Notes: generated by a model not told the origin, from the sequence alone. A stretch of 64,000 bases of DNA from Dendrolimus kikuchii (GCA_019925095.2 CM034411.1:13268001-13332000); one strand, 5' to 3'; positions 42,748 to 54,586 are shown, counted from the stretch's first letter. Numbers and translations: made by a program.

Positions 42748-42830
42748 AGTAGAGACTCGAATAACCGGACTGACTGTTGACGTAATGAATCGAAAATCCT
42801 GATAATTGAATTTATGAAGAAAAGCGATGT
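42748..42830 (+). mobile_element. pogo-type end fragment
   Basis: TACAGTAGAGACTCGAATAACCGG resembles pogo/Tigger termini; the partner end is not seen. Confidence 0.4.
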
Positions 42831-42947
42831 TTGTATATTAACACTCTATAATGATAATTTACCTCGTCCGCGTACTTGTAACAGACAAGCTTATTAACCA
42901 ATATCTGAGATTAGATACATTTTCGTACATATTAATGTAGCTACATA

Positions 42948-43432
42948 CAGTGTAAACTCCATGTACCGTCACTCTATTTAACGACAAACTCCCTTAAGCG
43001 TCGAAATTACTTGCTTTGGTTGGTTTAATTTGTCTTCCATACAATGAAACACTCTATATAGCATTGCACCCACTCTCAATAACGACAACAATTAAATAAT
43101 GAAAAGCACATTTTAATTTTGTATATGTAAATATGAGTAAAAACTGCGCAGTTGTATATGTCCTTTTATCGCTTTATTATCCTAGCCCGGAATAAACTCG
43201 ACTACCGGCACCGAAATTTCTAAGAAATTCCGAAATACCCAAAATTTCTAAGTACATTCTTTATCACCAAGATGCCTCAATATCGCAAGATATGAATAAA
43301 CTAAGTAAAAAAAATACAACAAAATTACTGGTGCAGCAAAAGACGTCAGACAACTTCTCTATATTTAACGACAACTCTCTATAACGCCATAAAATTCACA
43401 GTCCCTTCACTGTCGTTATATAGAGTTTACGC
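42948..43432. mobile_element. Tc1/mariner-pogo-type MITE
   Basis: Left CAGTGTAAACTCCATGTACC and right TATATAGAGTTTACGC are inverted ends, with TA on each side (42946-42947; 43433-43434). The interior repeats AACGACAA words from both ends. No transposase. Confidence 0.65.
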
Positions 43433-43589
43433 TATATTTTCACAAATTACTAAAATGTTACAATCTTAATTTCCACTGTAGTATACAAAATCAGGGCAAC
43501 TATACCATTGTTGGCACCCAGTACAATGATCTCTTAAATTCTTTATTTTGTAGCCATACTATGATAATAGAGATAATAATGATAATATT

Positions 43590-43935
43590 GTATGGTCTGG
43601 TCTGGTATTGAAGGAGCTTCGGTGAACCTGCAGCTCACCTCTCCGCACCCATTAGCCACTCATACCGATGTTGTCCCTCGCTAACCTATGACATTTTTTG
43701 GGGCTCATGCAGGGAGTGGCGAGTCACCGTCTGCCCGTCTTTGAACATTGCGACGGTCGGACGCCATAGTCCCAATAGCCCAGATCTCTAGTTCAACTAG
43801 CAGTTCATCTGAATAGCCCGGTGCGTTTTGTTCTCATTTCCTACACTGACCGGGGCTTGTCCTTGCATGCATTTTTATATGGTTTAGACAGGGATCATCG
43901 GTGGCCAGTGTAACGCCACATTTACATTAAAATTG
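43590..43935 (-). mobile_element. LINE 3' region, family C, minus copy
   Basis: Reverse complement of the family C tail (ACTGACCGGGGCTTGTCC at 43846), with further upstream GC-rich sequence. Matches 21290-21488 and 58010-58170 in its last 100 bases. Confidence 0.6.
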
Positions 43936-44279
43936 TCCAAATTGCCTCTATGTGTTCCTTGGCCTTTATATCCAGGCCGGTTTATAGCCCGTGATCTTGA
44001 GAGACATACATGTAATATTGTACGGGTACAAAATTAGATTTTTTACATTATACATACATTGACCAGTGTGTCAACAACGGTATATTACCCTAATATAATA
44101 AAAACACCTGTAAGCGAGAGGGAGATTGACCTGTGGCGCCATCTGGTTATATAGGAATTAAAAGCTTTTCAGAGTTTCTTCTATTGGCTTATTGTTATTC
44201 ATAGTATTCTGCTTCCACAGTTAAGATGTCCAAGTTTTTTTACCATTATGTCGGTTTCAATAAGATTCTAAACTGTTAA

Positions 44280-44434
44280 GCCAGTATTAGACGGTTCATT
44301 TCTCTTTCAATTTAGATGAATCAAACAAAGTGATTCATTTCAACGAAAACGTTGCGTCCTTTCAGTTCTGTGCCTTTTATCCAATTTGGTTATTCCGGTA
44401 TTCAATTTTAGTTGATCCGTCTAATAATCGGCAC
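44280..44434. mobile_element. MITE with CCGATATTAGACG ends, copy 2
   Basis: CCAGTATTAGACGGTTCATT to CGTCTAATAATCGGC; same length class as 6256-6412. Confidence 0.65.
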
Positions 44435-44521
44435 TATTGCTGCCTTTTAAGGATTTAATTTGGTTGAACTGTGTAATATCGGCTCTAGCATACTTGTTTA
44501 ATAATAAAATAAAAAACTAAT

Positions 44522-47190
44522 ACATACATACATACATAACTTCACGCCAGTTCCCTTGCGGGGTAGGCACGAACAACAGAGCGCCATTTAGGCCCATTCT
44601 TACACACCTCACTTGCTTCTTTGACATTCATAACTCTTGTCATGCACACTCGTCTGTTCTTAAGGCTCCTGACATCACCCTCCGTCACTTGTTCCAGCAT
44701 AACATCATCGACCATTATCCTTGCATTCGTTCTGGTTTCTTCTCTTTCAAACACCATAACCTTTGTTTTCTTCGCATTCAAATGTAAGCCTCTCGCCTGA
44801 CAGTCATCTTTCATCATTGTGACTAGTGTTTGCAGTTCTGATGGCGATTCGGCTAAAAGCACGGCATCATCCGCATAAAGCAAGGTGCTTACAACTAGAT
44901 CACTCATTCGCACCCCAACATCCATCAATCTTATTCTCTGGAGACAATCGTCCAGGTATAGGATGAACAGCAAAGCCGACAGCACGCAGCCCTGCCTGAC
45001 GCCAATATTGACGTCAAACCAGGGCGACAGGCTGCCATCCACTCGCACGCATGCCATACAGTCCTCGTAAGTGGACTGCACAGCACGCATCAATTGGCCA
45101 TTAATCCCATATCCTGGCAATATGTCCCAGAGCTCCTTCCGCACAACCCTGTCAAATGCTTTCTCTAAATCCACAAAACCGCAGAAAACCTTCCGGCCCA
45201 TAGCCAGCTGCTTCTCTACGATATTGCGGAGAGAGAAAACTTGATCCATACATCCCCTTCCATTTCTGAAGCCACCTTGTGCATCCCACAGTAATCCATC
45301 GGATACCACTCTCATTCTCTTTTCAATAATCTTCGTATACACTTTAGATGCTGTGCTGATCAAACTGATGGCCCTGTAGCTGGCGCACTCCATACGTGAC
45401 CCCTTGCCTTTATACAAGGGCACGATGACAGCGCGCCTCCAGTCCTTGGGAACCTTTCCCGTCCTCCAGCACAAGTTGCATAAGGACAGGAAAGCGTCCC
45501 GGACGCAGGTTCCACCATATTTGATCATCTCAGCAGACACACTATCGATTCCTCCTGCCTTTCCATTTTTCAGACTTCTTATCGACCATTCGATCTCTTC
45601 CAACGTGATCTCGGATGCCGACTCCTCGGAGTCAGTCACAGACTCAGTCGTGGTGCCAGCATCCGGAATATCATCATACATTTCTCTAAAATATTCACTC
45701 CATCGCGCTAACACCTCTTGTGGGTTAGCAAGAACGTCCCCTGCTTTAGATTTTATTCTTTCCATTCTGGAAGCTGACGAACAACCCCGAGACTTCTTAA
45801 CCTCTCTCCAAAAGAGTTTGGTATTCGCCTTGAAGTTCTCCGTCAGCTTCTCTTCTTCTTTCAATTTTATACTTTCGCGCTTCTCTTTCACTAAAGCTTT
45901 GGTTTCGTTCTTGCAGAGGCGATAAACTTCTTTCTTCATCTCTTTCATACTGTCATTCTGTTGCAAAGAAGCAACATAATCCAGCCAGGCTTTTCTCTTT
46001 CTCTCTACGCTGGATTTAACATCCGCGTCCCACCATTCATCACCTTTCGTTGTTATGTGCCTCTTTGCGCATCCACATGCTTCTTTTGCGCTTTCCACTA
46101 TACTTTCTTTCATACTATCCCAGTCATTATCCACATCTAAGTCGGAGAAGTCCGCTTTTGCAAGCCTTTCTTCGACTAGGCGCGCATACATACTCCTTAC
46201 ACTAACATCTTCCAATTTTTCACACTTTATTCTTTCAAGCTCCCCGAAATTGGTACGCACTCGCCAGTGTCTCCACTTCCTGAAAAGGCCCACAAACCGG
46301 CTTATCACCAGGTAGTGGTCCGTTTCAAGAGTGGGGCCTCTGTAGGCTCTTGTATCCATTATTGTGTTTCGGAGGCGACTATCTATTAAAATCAGATCAA
46401 TCATACTTTTCTGATCATTCATTCCCCATGTATACGTGTGAATATCCTTATGATGGAATAAGGTGTTCGACACAAGCAAGTTTCTTTCCATGCATACGTC
46501 TATGATTGGCCTACCAGCATCGTTCACCCTCTTGTCACCATAGGGTCCAAGGACAGCCTCAAGGCCGTCTCGTTTGGTGCCCACCCAGCCATTAAGATCA
46601 CCACACATAATTATTCTTTCATTCCCTTCAGCCAGATCCAGAATTTCTCTCACAGACTCCCAAAACTTCTCGAGTTCTTGGGGATCCGCTGAGCTTACGG
46701 GAGCATAAGCTGCGACCAGAAAAACTCGCGTAATCCCCAGTTTTAGACGGACCCAGAGAAGTCTCGGGTTCACCAGACAATAGTCTTTTACTCCAGACAC
46801 AAAGCGGGTTGAGAGTACGACGCCTACCCCCCCACTTGCACGCTCGTCCAGGTCCACGCCGGACCACAGAGCAAGCATGCCACCGGGGAGGTCATCGATG
46901 TCGCACCCCTTCCGCTTTGTCTCTGTCAGACATAAGGCATCCAGGCTTCTCTCATTCATTATATCAATCATTTCGTCCATCTTATCTTTCATTCCACCTC
47001 TCACATTCCACGTGCCTATACGGCACTCTGCTCCTCTCGACCCGCCAGGTTTGGCGCTGCGTGAAGGGTGGCGGCCCCCTTCGCCGCATGCGCGAGAGTT
47101 CACACCGACGGGGGCGCATCGGTGAGCGTCGCCTGCGGGGGACGCCCTATCGTGCACTGCACGTGTGTGAGCTCGGGTCAGAATTGTGAA
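44522..47190 (-). mobile_element. LINE-A, near-complete copy 13
   Basis: Runs from the ATGT tail (44522-44537) on the minus strand through an 871-codon ORF to a GC-rich 5' region near 47190. The 5' end and target-site duplication could not be placed. Compared with copy 15 it lacks about 500 bases of the C-terminal coding region. Confidence 0.9.
44542..47157 (-). CDS. LINE-A endonuclease/reverse transcriptase ORF with in-frame deletion
   Basis: The 871-residue protein has an N-terminal APE-type endonuclease (about 46-290), with E79, D187-x-N189 in CGDLNGW, and D280-H281, and a reverse transcriptase domain (about 520-800) with DAQGGFRNGRG, FVDLEKAFD (D663), RQGCVLS and YADD (761-764). All these catalytic motifs are intact. 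Residue V824 joins directly to T825[11 protein letters not shown], in frame. In copy 15 these parts are separated by EFVYLGCAFSRDG through DQIDRVLA, at least 165 residues. The APE-plus-RT layout and short-repeat tail suggest an RTE-like LINE, but the clade is not certain. ORFs on the plus strand here are shadows. Confidence 0.88.
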   Translation of the reverse strand: MHDRASPAGDAHRCAPVGVNSRACGEGGRHPSRSAKPGGSRGAECRIGTWNVRGGMKDKMDEMIDIMNERSLDALCLTETKRKGCDIDDLPGGMLALWSGVDLDERASGGVGVVLSTRFVSGVKDYCLVNPRLLWVRLKLGITRVFLVAAYAPVSSADPQELEKFWESVREILDLAEGNERIIMCGDLNGWVGTKRDGLEAVLGPYGDKRVNDAGRPIIDVCMERNLLVSNTLFHHKDIHTYTWGMNDQKSMIDLILIDSRLRNTIMDTRAYRGPTLETDHYLVISRFVGLFRKWRHWRVRTNFGELERIKCEKLEDVSVRSMYARLVEERLAKADFSDLDVDNDWDSMKESIVESAKEACGCAKRHITTKGDEWWDADVKSSVERKRKAWLDYVASLQQNDSMKEMKKEVYRLCKNETKALVKEKRESIKLKEEEKLTENFKANTKLFWREVKKSRGCSSASRMERIKSKAGDVLANPQEVLARWSEYFREMYDDIPDAGTTTESVTDSEESASEITLEEIEWSIRSLKNGKAGGIDSVSAEMIKYGGTCVRDAFLSLCNLCWRTGKVPKDWRRAVIVPLYKGKGSRMECASYRAISLISTASKVYTKIIEKRMRVVSDGLLWDAQGGFRNGRGCMDQVFSLRNIVEKQLAMGRKVFCGFVDLEKAFDRVVRKELWDILPGYGINGQLMRAVQSTYEDCMACVRVDGSLSPWFDVNIGVRQGCVLSALLFILYLDDCLQRIRLMDVGVRMSDLVVSTLLYADDAVLLAESPSELQTLVTMMKDDCQARGLHLNAKKTKVMVFEREETRTNARIMVDDVMLEQVTEGDVRSLKNRRVCMTRVMNVKEASEVCKNGPKWRSVVRAYPARELA

Positions 47191-47529
47191 TGCTAATTAA
47201 TCTCAAACCAATGACAGTTGGTTACGCATTCACGTTTCTCGTGCTCTTTTACAAGAATATAGAGCGCCCTTAAAGAACTGATCCAACTTATTGTTGTTTC
47301 TAAATTCTTTTTAACGATTTCCCTCATTAATTGTTTTCTTACGTTGTATATAGTTTCTCTCTTACTACTAAGAAATGCTTCGAAATAAAACAATGAAAGT
47401 AAGTAAATGGCAAATTTTGATTTACGTATAAGTATAATTTAAGAGAATAAAATATATGTTATGAAAAGTTTAATAATACCGGCACATAAAAAAAATGGTC
47501 TGTACATTTGACCAAACCTTACCTACATG

Positions 47530-47755
47530 ATTTTAGACGCGCTGAATCTGAGCTCCGTATGGGTCATATACCCTTAACAATGATCTGGAGGGAACTTCCT
47601 GCCGAGGGTTTCCCTCTGCGCTACGACATGGGGTCGTTTAAGAAGAGCGTTATAAAATTTCTTAGATGCCGGCAACGCCCCTGGTGTTGCAAACGTCCAC
47701 AGGCGACGGTAACCTCCTTCCAAGTTGGCCGTCCGCCTGTTTGCCTGTGTTATTT
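47530..47755 (+). pseudogene. LINE ORF C-terminal fragment with family S-like end
   Basis: A plus frame reads REL-PAEGFPLRYDMGSFKKSV then IKFLRC, resembling the end of Jockey/R1-like ORF2, followed by GGTGTTGCAAACGTCC and CTCCTTCCAAGTTGGCCG, a family S-like 3' end. Confidence 0.55.
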
Positions 47756-47794
47756 TCCAACGTCATTATTAAGGGACTATAATCGGATAACAAC

Positions 47795-48320
47795 CCGCTT
47801 AATATGATGACTGCAACAAAATCATCATCCAAAGGTGATCCGGTTTCGTCCAGCTGTTGCACAACTTCGGTGATTTTGGACAGACACACGTCCATGCAAT
47901 CGTGATCATTCCTCTTCATACTAAAGAGACTTCTCAGTAAGCTCAGCCTTCTGCACAATCCTTTGCCTTGGAATGCTTGTTCTAAGTTATTCCGAGCTTC
48001 ATGTGCGGTCTTTGCGTTGCGTGCATGGCTATATACTGAGCTATGCAACTGACAAACAAATCTTAGCAAGAGCTTTTAGGTCCTTCTTCTCGTCCTTCAC
48101 TTACTGCGACTGCATGCACTCCCATAAATCCTCATGGATGAGTACCATGCGCATCGAAAACTTCCAATTGTGGTAGTCATTGATGCCACTCAGTTTCCAC
48201 AGGAACACTGCCAGTTTCGCGCGTAGTAGGTTTCGACGCGAAACTTCAAACATTATATTTTGGCCTTCTTTACGCGTATTTATTGTCTGCGCGTGATCCG
48301 TCCTGGGCCCATAGCCTATT
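47795..48320 (-). pseudogene. Copia-type gag relic with primer-binding site
   Basis: Minus strand reads, in two frames, RRNLLRAKLAVFLWKLSGIN then DYHNWKFSMRMVLIHEDLWE, and after a frameshift ARNAKTAHEARNNLEQAFQG ... LSMKRNDHDCMDVCL-type residues and LDETGSPLDDDFVAVIILSG, a UBN2/gag pattern. GGCTATGGGCCCAGGACGG just upstream resembles the initiator-tRNA primer site of Copia. Frameshifted and truncated. Confidence 0.72.
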
Positions 48321-48539
48321 GGTTATGGACCGGGAAGTAAAACTGCTACTATTGATAATATGTGCTGCATTATTTCCCGGTCCATAACCAACAGCCTGCT
48401 TCAGGCAATAAAAAAAAATGTTTTCGAGGAAATTGTGAATAACCGCTAGAAAGCAGCATCGGCTGCAGCGCGTCGACATGCACCGTGATAAGTGGGTTTG
48501 GTCAAATATACAGACCACTTTACTTTTGTGTGCCGGTGT

Positions 48540-49117
48540 GATTGTTATTATTTAAGTTACATTGTAAGATTCGACACTGTATTGAAGTTGTGCTCCTCCC
48601 ATTATTTTGTGTGAAAAATGTACATGCTGTATATTTTGTATTTGTCTATATTTAAGATGACTAAATTCGATATATTTTCTCTTATTTAAAAACTTGCAGA
48701 AATTTTTCTAGTTACCTGGATGAAGTTTTACGTGCCTTCCAAAATAATTTTTCGACGAACCCAGGATTTTCTGAGTCCGATAGTGTCGCTATTCGCTCTG
48801 GTCTGTTTTACTGGTGTCAAATTCAATAGTAGTCTGCTGTGTCATATTATATCTATGATACTGTCAAGGTTTGTTTTTGCAGTAAATGACTTACTAACCA
48901 GCTTAAAGCGAATTATGAAACAATATAGGACACGTATGTTTGCTTTTAGTTAATTATATCACTAAAAACAATAAAAAATATTAAAAGTTATAATTAAAAT
49001 TAATATTTTCAAATTGCAATCAGAATTGTGTGATTTAAATGCCACTATGTTGGTGCGCTGTGATATTGTGGACGTGATATCACAGAAGAACATACCTATT
49101 TGCTTTAATAATGTGTA
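48540..49117. other. AT-rich intergenic, no gene seen
   Basis: Nothing recognised beyond chance frames. Confidence 0.5.
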
Positions 49118-49430
49118 ATCTTGAAAATTAAAAAAAAAATTAAACCAAAGGCTACGGTCCATTAGAGACTCAAAACGACCACGTTCACGACACCGATTTT
49201 CACCGTTCCACTTGCTTGCCGGCGTTACAATCGTAAACCCAAGTGGAACGGCTATTCGACCCACCTCTTGACATGGGTCGTTGTGAGCGTTGTTGATCGA
49301 AAATGATGACATCGTTAGTGACGTTTTCGCCACGACCACAACGACCGCTGTCGCCTGTGGAACGCTCAACTGAGCATTTTGGACGTTTTAAGCTACTAAT
49401 AGAACGCGCTGAAATTTTTTTTGTTAAAAT
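49118..49430 (-). other. Unassigned GC-richer segment with overlapping frames
   Basis: Two minus frames overlap (MSVPQATAVVVVVAKTSLTM and RGENVTNDVIIFDQQRSQRP). Base composition is richer than its surroundings. I do not recognise a family; it may be a degraded retroelement gag. Confidence 0.35.
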
Positions 49431-50864
49431 ATAGCACCACTTTATTCGTACCGATACAAATATTTTGTGGAGGTCAAAAAACAATTTTCAATTTTTAAAA
49501 TAAAACATTGAAAAAAAGAGTAGCGTATACTGGCATATTGCGAACTATAATAACATCCACGCCTTTATAAGATAAATCTGAACGTGGACAGTGACGTCAT
49601 GATCAAAATTTAGAGCGTTTTGTGATTTTAAATATCTAGCGTATTTTTTGATTAATATAAATCATATCGAAAATAATGTTCTGCGGTAATAAAGATTTTA
49701 AATATTTGACTTATATTAGAATTACACACACCCCTATTCTGCAAGTGGAACGTATCAGCTGTTTAAGTTCACTAAATTCTCGTATCTGTTTCTTCGGTCG
49801 TTAATTTTATATAGAAAAGACGTTTTTCTTTTAGTTTTAAGTATGATTTAATATCGATTTTTTTTATTATGATAAGTTCAAATACGCAACTTAGTATTTT
49901 TAGAGAGTAATATTTGTTTATAATCAAAGCCTTTATATAGAAATTACGAAAGTTTAAAACTTAGTACGGTCTGTACGTGTATTTTCGTAGCTCGATGTAT
50001 TTAAACAACAGAGGGTAAACTACTAAAATACTTGCAGAACTAGACGTAATAGTTTACTTGCAGGGGTCTATCGGTACCGCTCATTTAGCCAATCTAGGCC
50101 ATGCTTAGAAATCCTTAATTCTATGACATGAACAGTGTAATGATCGAAATATGTCGACTGTTAACACCTATTATGATTAATGTATTAAATTACTGTTACA
50201 TAGAAAACGTGGGTAGTTATGAAAAGTTATTTCGCTGTGGTATACGGTAAATTGTACAATATCTGATAATACTATGAAAGTATAGTTGTTTATTTTGAAC
50301 TACCCACATTTTCTGTGCAGTAAGATTAGATACCCTCATAAACTACATAATGGATTTGTAGGAGGGTAGATCTGAGTTTAAAAGTTGAAAAACGAATGTA
50401 AAGGCATAATGTCACCCGAAAAGGAATGGCGTGTGAACTTATTAAGGTAACTCTTAACTGAACATAAATTCTGAAGTCTAACTAACGGTGAAATTAATAT
50501 TTACGCATTGCAAAAGCTACACATGCTGAATTTGTATGAAATCGAATAATGTCCGAGCCATATTTCAGTATAATTTGGTTAGTGTGAAATTATTGCAATG
50601 CGTATGTGTGCGTTTACCCTAAGTGTGACTCGTCTCGTACATCCGCCAAGACAAGGTCTCGAGTCCGGTTGTAGGACGGTATTGTGATTGAAAAAAGTTT
50701 AAATATTAACCTATTTATGTTTAGGTGTTTAATTTATTGTTTCACGTTTCCTATATTTTTTGAAAATAATAATTAGATTATAAATAGATTTTTTGTTTTA
50801 TTTCGTAACCTACCACTTACCACAATCAAATGAGCTATGTCGTCCACGTATAAGTATTAGTGGC
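49431..50864. other. AT-rich intergenic, no gene seen
   Basis: No exon borders, repeats or element ends recognised. Confidence 0.45.
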
Positions 50865-51145
50865 CTTTTTGTTGTTGACGCCGGGGGGATGTCTTTTCTG
50901 AGAAAGGCTCCCCGAGGGATGTGTGGGAGGGACTCTTGATCGTCCGTATGGACGGACCATGGGCTCCATGCGGAGAACAGGGGGATGGTCGGCCGCCAAA
51001 CTACCCACTAAACCTGCGCCCCTAGCTCACACGCTTTTATGAGACGCCACAGGAACTAGACCAATATGTGACGCCCAACGCTTGTCAACGAACCCAGGGC
51101 GTCCTGCGGGGAAGGATACCCTCTTCAAGAACGGGAGGACGGGGG
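50865..51145 (+). mobile_element. LINE-type 5'/3' fragment with G-rich words
   Basis: GCCGGGGGGATGTCTTTTCT, CTCCATGCGGAGAACAGG, CGTCCTGCGGGGAAGGATAC: lepidopteran LINE-like GC-rich sequence abruptly placed in AT-rich DNA. No ORF. Confidence 0.45.
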
Positions 51146-51339
51146 GGTTGTTTGCACTTTGATTTATACTCTTACTACTTTATCACTCAGCTGTGAAAGG
51201 ACGAGTCCGGCATTGTCAGTCGTAGTGCGTGCGTAGCCTTAGAAGCTGATCAGAACAAAACTTGTAGGTGTGCCTCGTTTAAAGGTGTTCTGAGTAAAAA
51301 TCAAGATAATAGTACATTATGGTACTAGTGTGTAACATT

Positions 51340-51800
51340 GGTGATTACCGCCGAGGCGCCATTGAGACTCGAGCCGTAGGCGAGGGTCTTAAGAGAGCCG
51401 AGGACGGTAATCATCAATACACACGTGTATCATACGACGTTTTTCAACACACTTGTGAATAAAATAACAAAAACTCATTTTATTTAGTAGATAAAAAAAA
51501 GTTATATATGAGTGAAAGTTTTATTTATTAAACACGTACGAGTTAAAATTATCTATTTAAATAAGAAGTTGCATGAAATGAGCAAGCAATAGGAACATTA
51601 ATTTATTTGTTCTATAGAACACGATCTTTTTTTTGAATAAAAACTTTTTTAAGAACAAAGCAAATTAACCAATAAAATTTAAAAAAAAAATCTATAACTC
51701 ACTAGTGAGTTATAATGTTTTTTACTCACAGTTTGATAATGGGTGTCATTCTGTGCCTAATTGCGGTGACCATAGAGCCACTTTATGAGCAAGTGTGTTG
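51340..51800. mobile_element. Inverted-repeat element, GTTTTTCAACACACTTGTG ends
   Basis: TTTTTCAACACACTTGTG at 51441-51458 is inverted at 51788-51806 (CAAGTGTGTTGAAAAA), and GGTGATTACCGCCGAGGC at about 51341 is mirrored by GCGGTGACC near 51765. Suggests a small DNA element with nested ends. Confidence 0.45.
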
Positions 51801-51806
51801 AAAAAT

Positions 51807-52705
51807 ATATTTTAAACTATTGTGTACTAGCGCTTTTATACATGATACCCTTAGCGCTTGATAATTTGTGATACACAAGCAGAATCGTGAATGAAAATAA
51901 CTTAAAACTTGCAGAGTGCAGATTAGCGATGTGTGAAACTCGTCAATCTGTCCTGTCCAAGTGTGGGTATACCGTTCAATAATCCATTCATTCATTTCTA
52001 CTAATTGACGGATCCTAAGTATACTAGTAGTAAGTACAAGTGCAAAAACGCAACCACATGAGAGCTATTTAAAGATTCTAAAGTTTGTAACTCTGACGTA
52101 GTTCAACAGAATCTTTGAAATGCAATACCTAAGTACTATTGGAAAAGGACTGTAATTAAGTTTTAATATTTTAGAAAACAGTGCCAGTTGTATTTGCGTA
52201 GCCTATTTTTCTTTTAAGTATTAAAACACGTAAAGGAATCACTTGTATCAGCATAGGTAACGTGCACGACGAAGGCACTGCCAACTGGTAGCGCAATTCC
52301 GAATCTTTTTTAGGTTTTTTAGGTTTTAGACATTTATTTCTCAAAAGAATTTACAATTCACTTACAGAGAAATAGCTGGTTACATTTAATTTACATTTAC
52401 CCCTATTAGCGCATCTGCCCATTTATTATTGTAATATTTAATTAGTGTTTAGTTTTTGAAATGAATTTAGTTTATTATTTATAATATGTGAGGGTAGTCT
52501 TGAGACAAAAGTCGGAGTAATGCAAGTTGTTTATTAAGGCAACGGGCTTATTAAAACGCGTAAAGCGATTTCAGAGTATAGTTGAGTGTTTTGTCAGTCA
52601 GTCTGTTAATTAGTAAGTAGCTTTACAATAACAAATGGTGCAGTGCAAACAGATAGATAGATTTATAAGTTGAATAAATAACTTCAAAATTAAAGTGATA
52701 TTAAT
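51807..52705. other. AT-rich intergenic, no gene seen
   Basis: No structure recognised. Confidence 0.45.
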
Positions 52706-53035
52706 TTAGTCAAGCAAAGAGTAGTCCTTTAGAATGTGATTTTTCAATAATTTTTTGAACAATAAGAACGATTTTACTTCTTTAATATTTTTCGGTAGAT
52801 TATTATATAGTAAAGCGCCTTCATGAGTTATGTTCTTTTTTCCGTAGTTTGTTCTGGGTATACTAATTAAAATGTTATTTGCTTGCCTAGTTCGTAGTTT
52901 TGCAGTAGAATGATCTATATTTTTAGTAAATAATATTTGTGTGTGTATGTCTTTGTATAGAATTTTTCTTATTAAAATACATGTGTTGTATATGTATGAA
53001 TCTTCGCAAACAATACTAGTACATTGTAACTCCAC
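52706..53035 (-). pseudogene. LINE reverse transcriptase C-terminal fragment
   Basis: A 109-codon minus frame contains TRQANNILISIPRTNYGKKN, THEGALLYNNLPKNIKEVKS, FLLFKKLLKNHILK, the spacing of CR1/L2-like LINE C-termini (R...L.IPR....GK...Y.G..LYN.LP..I....S...FK..LK..L). The frame is intact for its length but isolated. Confidence 0.72.
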
Positions 53036-53189
53036 GTAATAAAGTCACATTAAAAAGGTAAAAAAATAACATTTAACAAGTGCAAATGTATTGTTACATT
53101 TCTGGATGAGCGAGCTCTTCAGTCCAAAATTAAAAAATAAACCGAATGGAGTAAAATTCTATTACTTTCCTAAATACTTTTACTTTCTT

Positions 53190-53502
53190 ATCCGTGCAGG
53201 AACGGAGAAAGAATACAATTTCCTGCGGCCGGGCGGCCTGTCGTAAGAGGCGATAAAACAACCCACAGCTAGGTGGTAGGGCATTTGCCCGACTGGATGG
53301 CTACCACCCCTGTTGTAAAGCATGTCGCCATAACAACCTTGAGTTGTGTTCCGGCATTAGTGACCAGGTTCCAGTCTCCCTTAAGAGAGCAGCAGCGCAT
53401 TTGTAGCACCTTTGATATTGCAATGTCCATAGGCGATGGTAACCGCTTTCCATCAAGTGTGCCGTCTGCCTGTCTGCTGAACTCATGCAATTAAAAAAAA
53501 AA
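53190..53502 (+). mobile_element. SINE-like repeat family S, copy G (best copy)
   Basis: Uninterrupted from ATCCGTGCAGGAACGG to the A-rich end. It serves as the reference for the split copy at 9110-10674. Confidence 0.85.
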
Positions 53503-53687
53503 GGAATAGTGCTCACTTGCCATGGTTGTATTATAAACGACAAAAGTAGATAAATCCAAAAAAAACATATGTATGAGCTTCAAAAACAAAAAATAATGTT
53601 ATTTGTAAAAATAGCAAGTTATGTATGTAGCAAGACAAACAAATCTATAAGTAAATATAACATCAATTTTTTTTCCAGTAATGTGGG

Positions 53688-53895
53688 CAAACCCTTAAGA
53701 CAATTATCGATATACCAAAAAGCCGCAAGACTAACACTATCACTATCTCGTAATATACCAAGAAAATATACCCATTTCATACAAATAATACAACTCCTAT
53801 ATAAACAGAGTGAGACAACAACACAATTAACGATCACGTGCACAAACGCGATCTGCACTCTCATCGCGGACACATATGTGCTAATAGTGAGCTAA
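53688..53895. mobile_element. Element G, copy 2, uninterrupted
   Basis: Reverse complement matches 32262-32610 minus the LINE-A insertion. Class unknown. Confidence 0.7.
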
Positions 53896-54469
53896 CGGGT
53901 TAAATATTTCCGTGCAAAAAGAGATCAGAAAATACTTAAGTTACTTTGACATCATAAATGTTAAAAAATTTCATACAATTTTGCCAGCTACTGCATTTTC
54001 ATGATTTGCGTTTCTTCTACTTCTGAAACATGCCCGGGCTCGAAGAGTTTTTGACCTTTAGACATATTCTGGCCACGCTGACGGTCATTATTAAACAGCC
54101 GTAAGGCTTACTTTATCATTTTAATCATAATAAAAAGGATTTAAAATAAAATGTAAACATTGCAGCCAACACGACAGACCTAAGTTCCTTTCTTAAACCA
54201 CACTGGCGCTCGTGTCGGCACGTTCCCAATACGTGTAAGTACTGATTTTTTTGCAAATCAAATTAGATAGGACAAAACACTATTCTACCCGTATATGCAT
54301 AGCGATAAATAATTGTTACCAATTGCATAAATAAATCGCAGTCAACTACTAGTCACTACTTTTACCAATGTAACATGCTCGCGCGGCAGCGGCACCGTGC
54401 GCAACTTGTGTGAAGGGTACTTGCACGCTTGTGACACATGGATTGTAAGATTGTAACCATCCACATTGG

Positions 54470-54535
54470 TGCAAGTGACTTGCATCGATGTTGACAGTCG
54501 TGTAGTTTAAAATACTGTCACTTGCACCAAATTAA
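54470..54535. repeat. Short inverted repeat
   Basis: TTGGTGCAAGTGAC at 54470 and GTCACTTGCACCAAA at 54518 form a 14-base stem with a ~35-base loop. Confidence 0.6.
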
Positions 54536-54586
54536 GTTTGTATCTTTAAACCTAATTGGTATTTTAAAATAAAATTGATTGGATAC

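Larger units (their letters stand above)
47478..48539. repeat. Inverted repeat pair bounding retroelement relics
   Basis: Left arm 47478-47519 (CCGGCACA ... TGGTCTGTACATTTGACC) and the reverse complement of right arm 48494-48539 (CCGGCACA ... TGGTCTGTATATTTGACC) match over about 40 bases. They could be the ends of a DNA transposon that captured or received the LINE and Copia pieces, or a chance arrangement of related repeats. Confidence 0.6.

Noticed and set aside
45404..45925. 173-codon plus-strand ORF
   Set aside because: Antisense to the LINE-A ORF; no protein family pattern.
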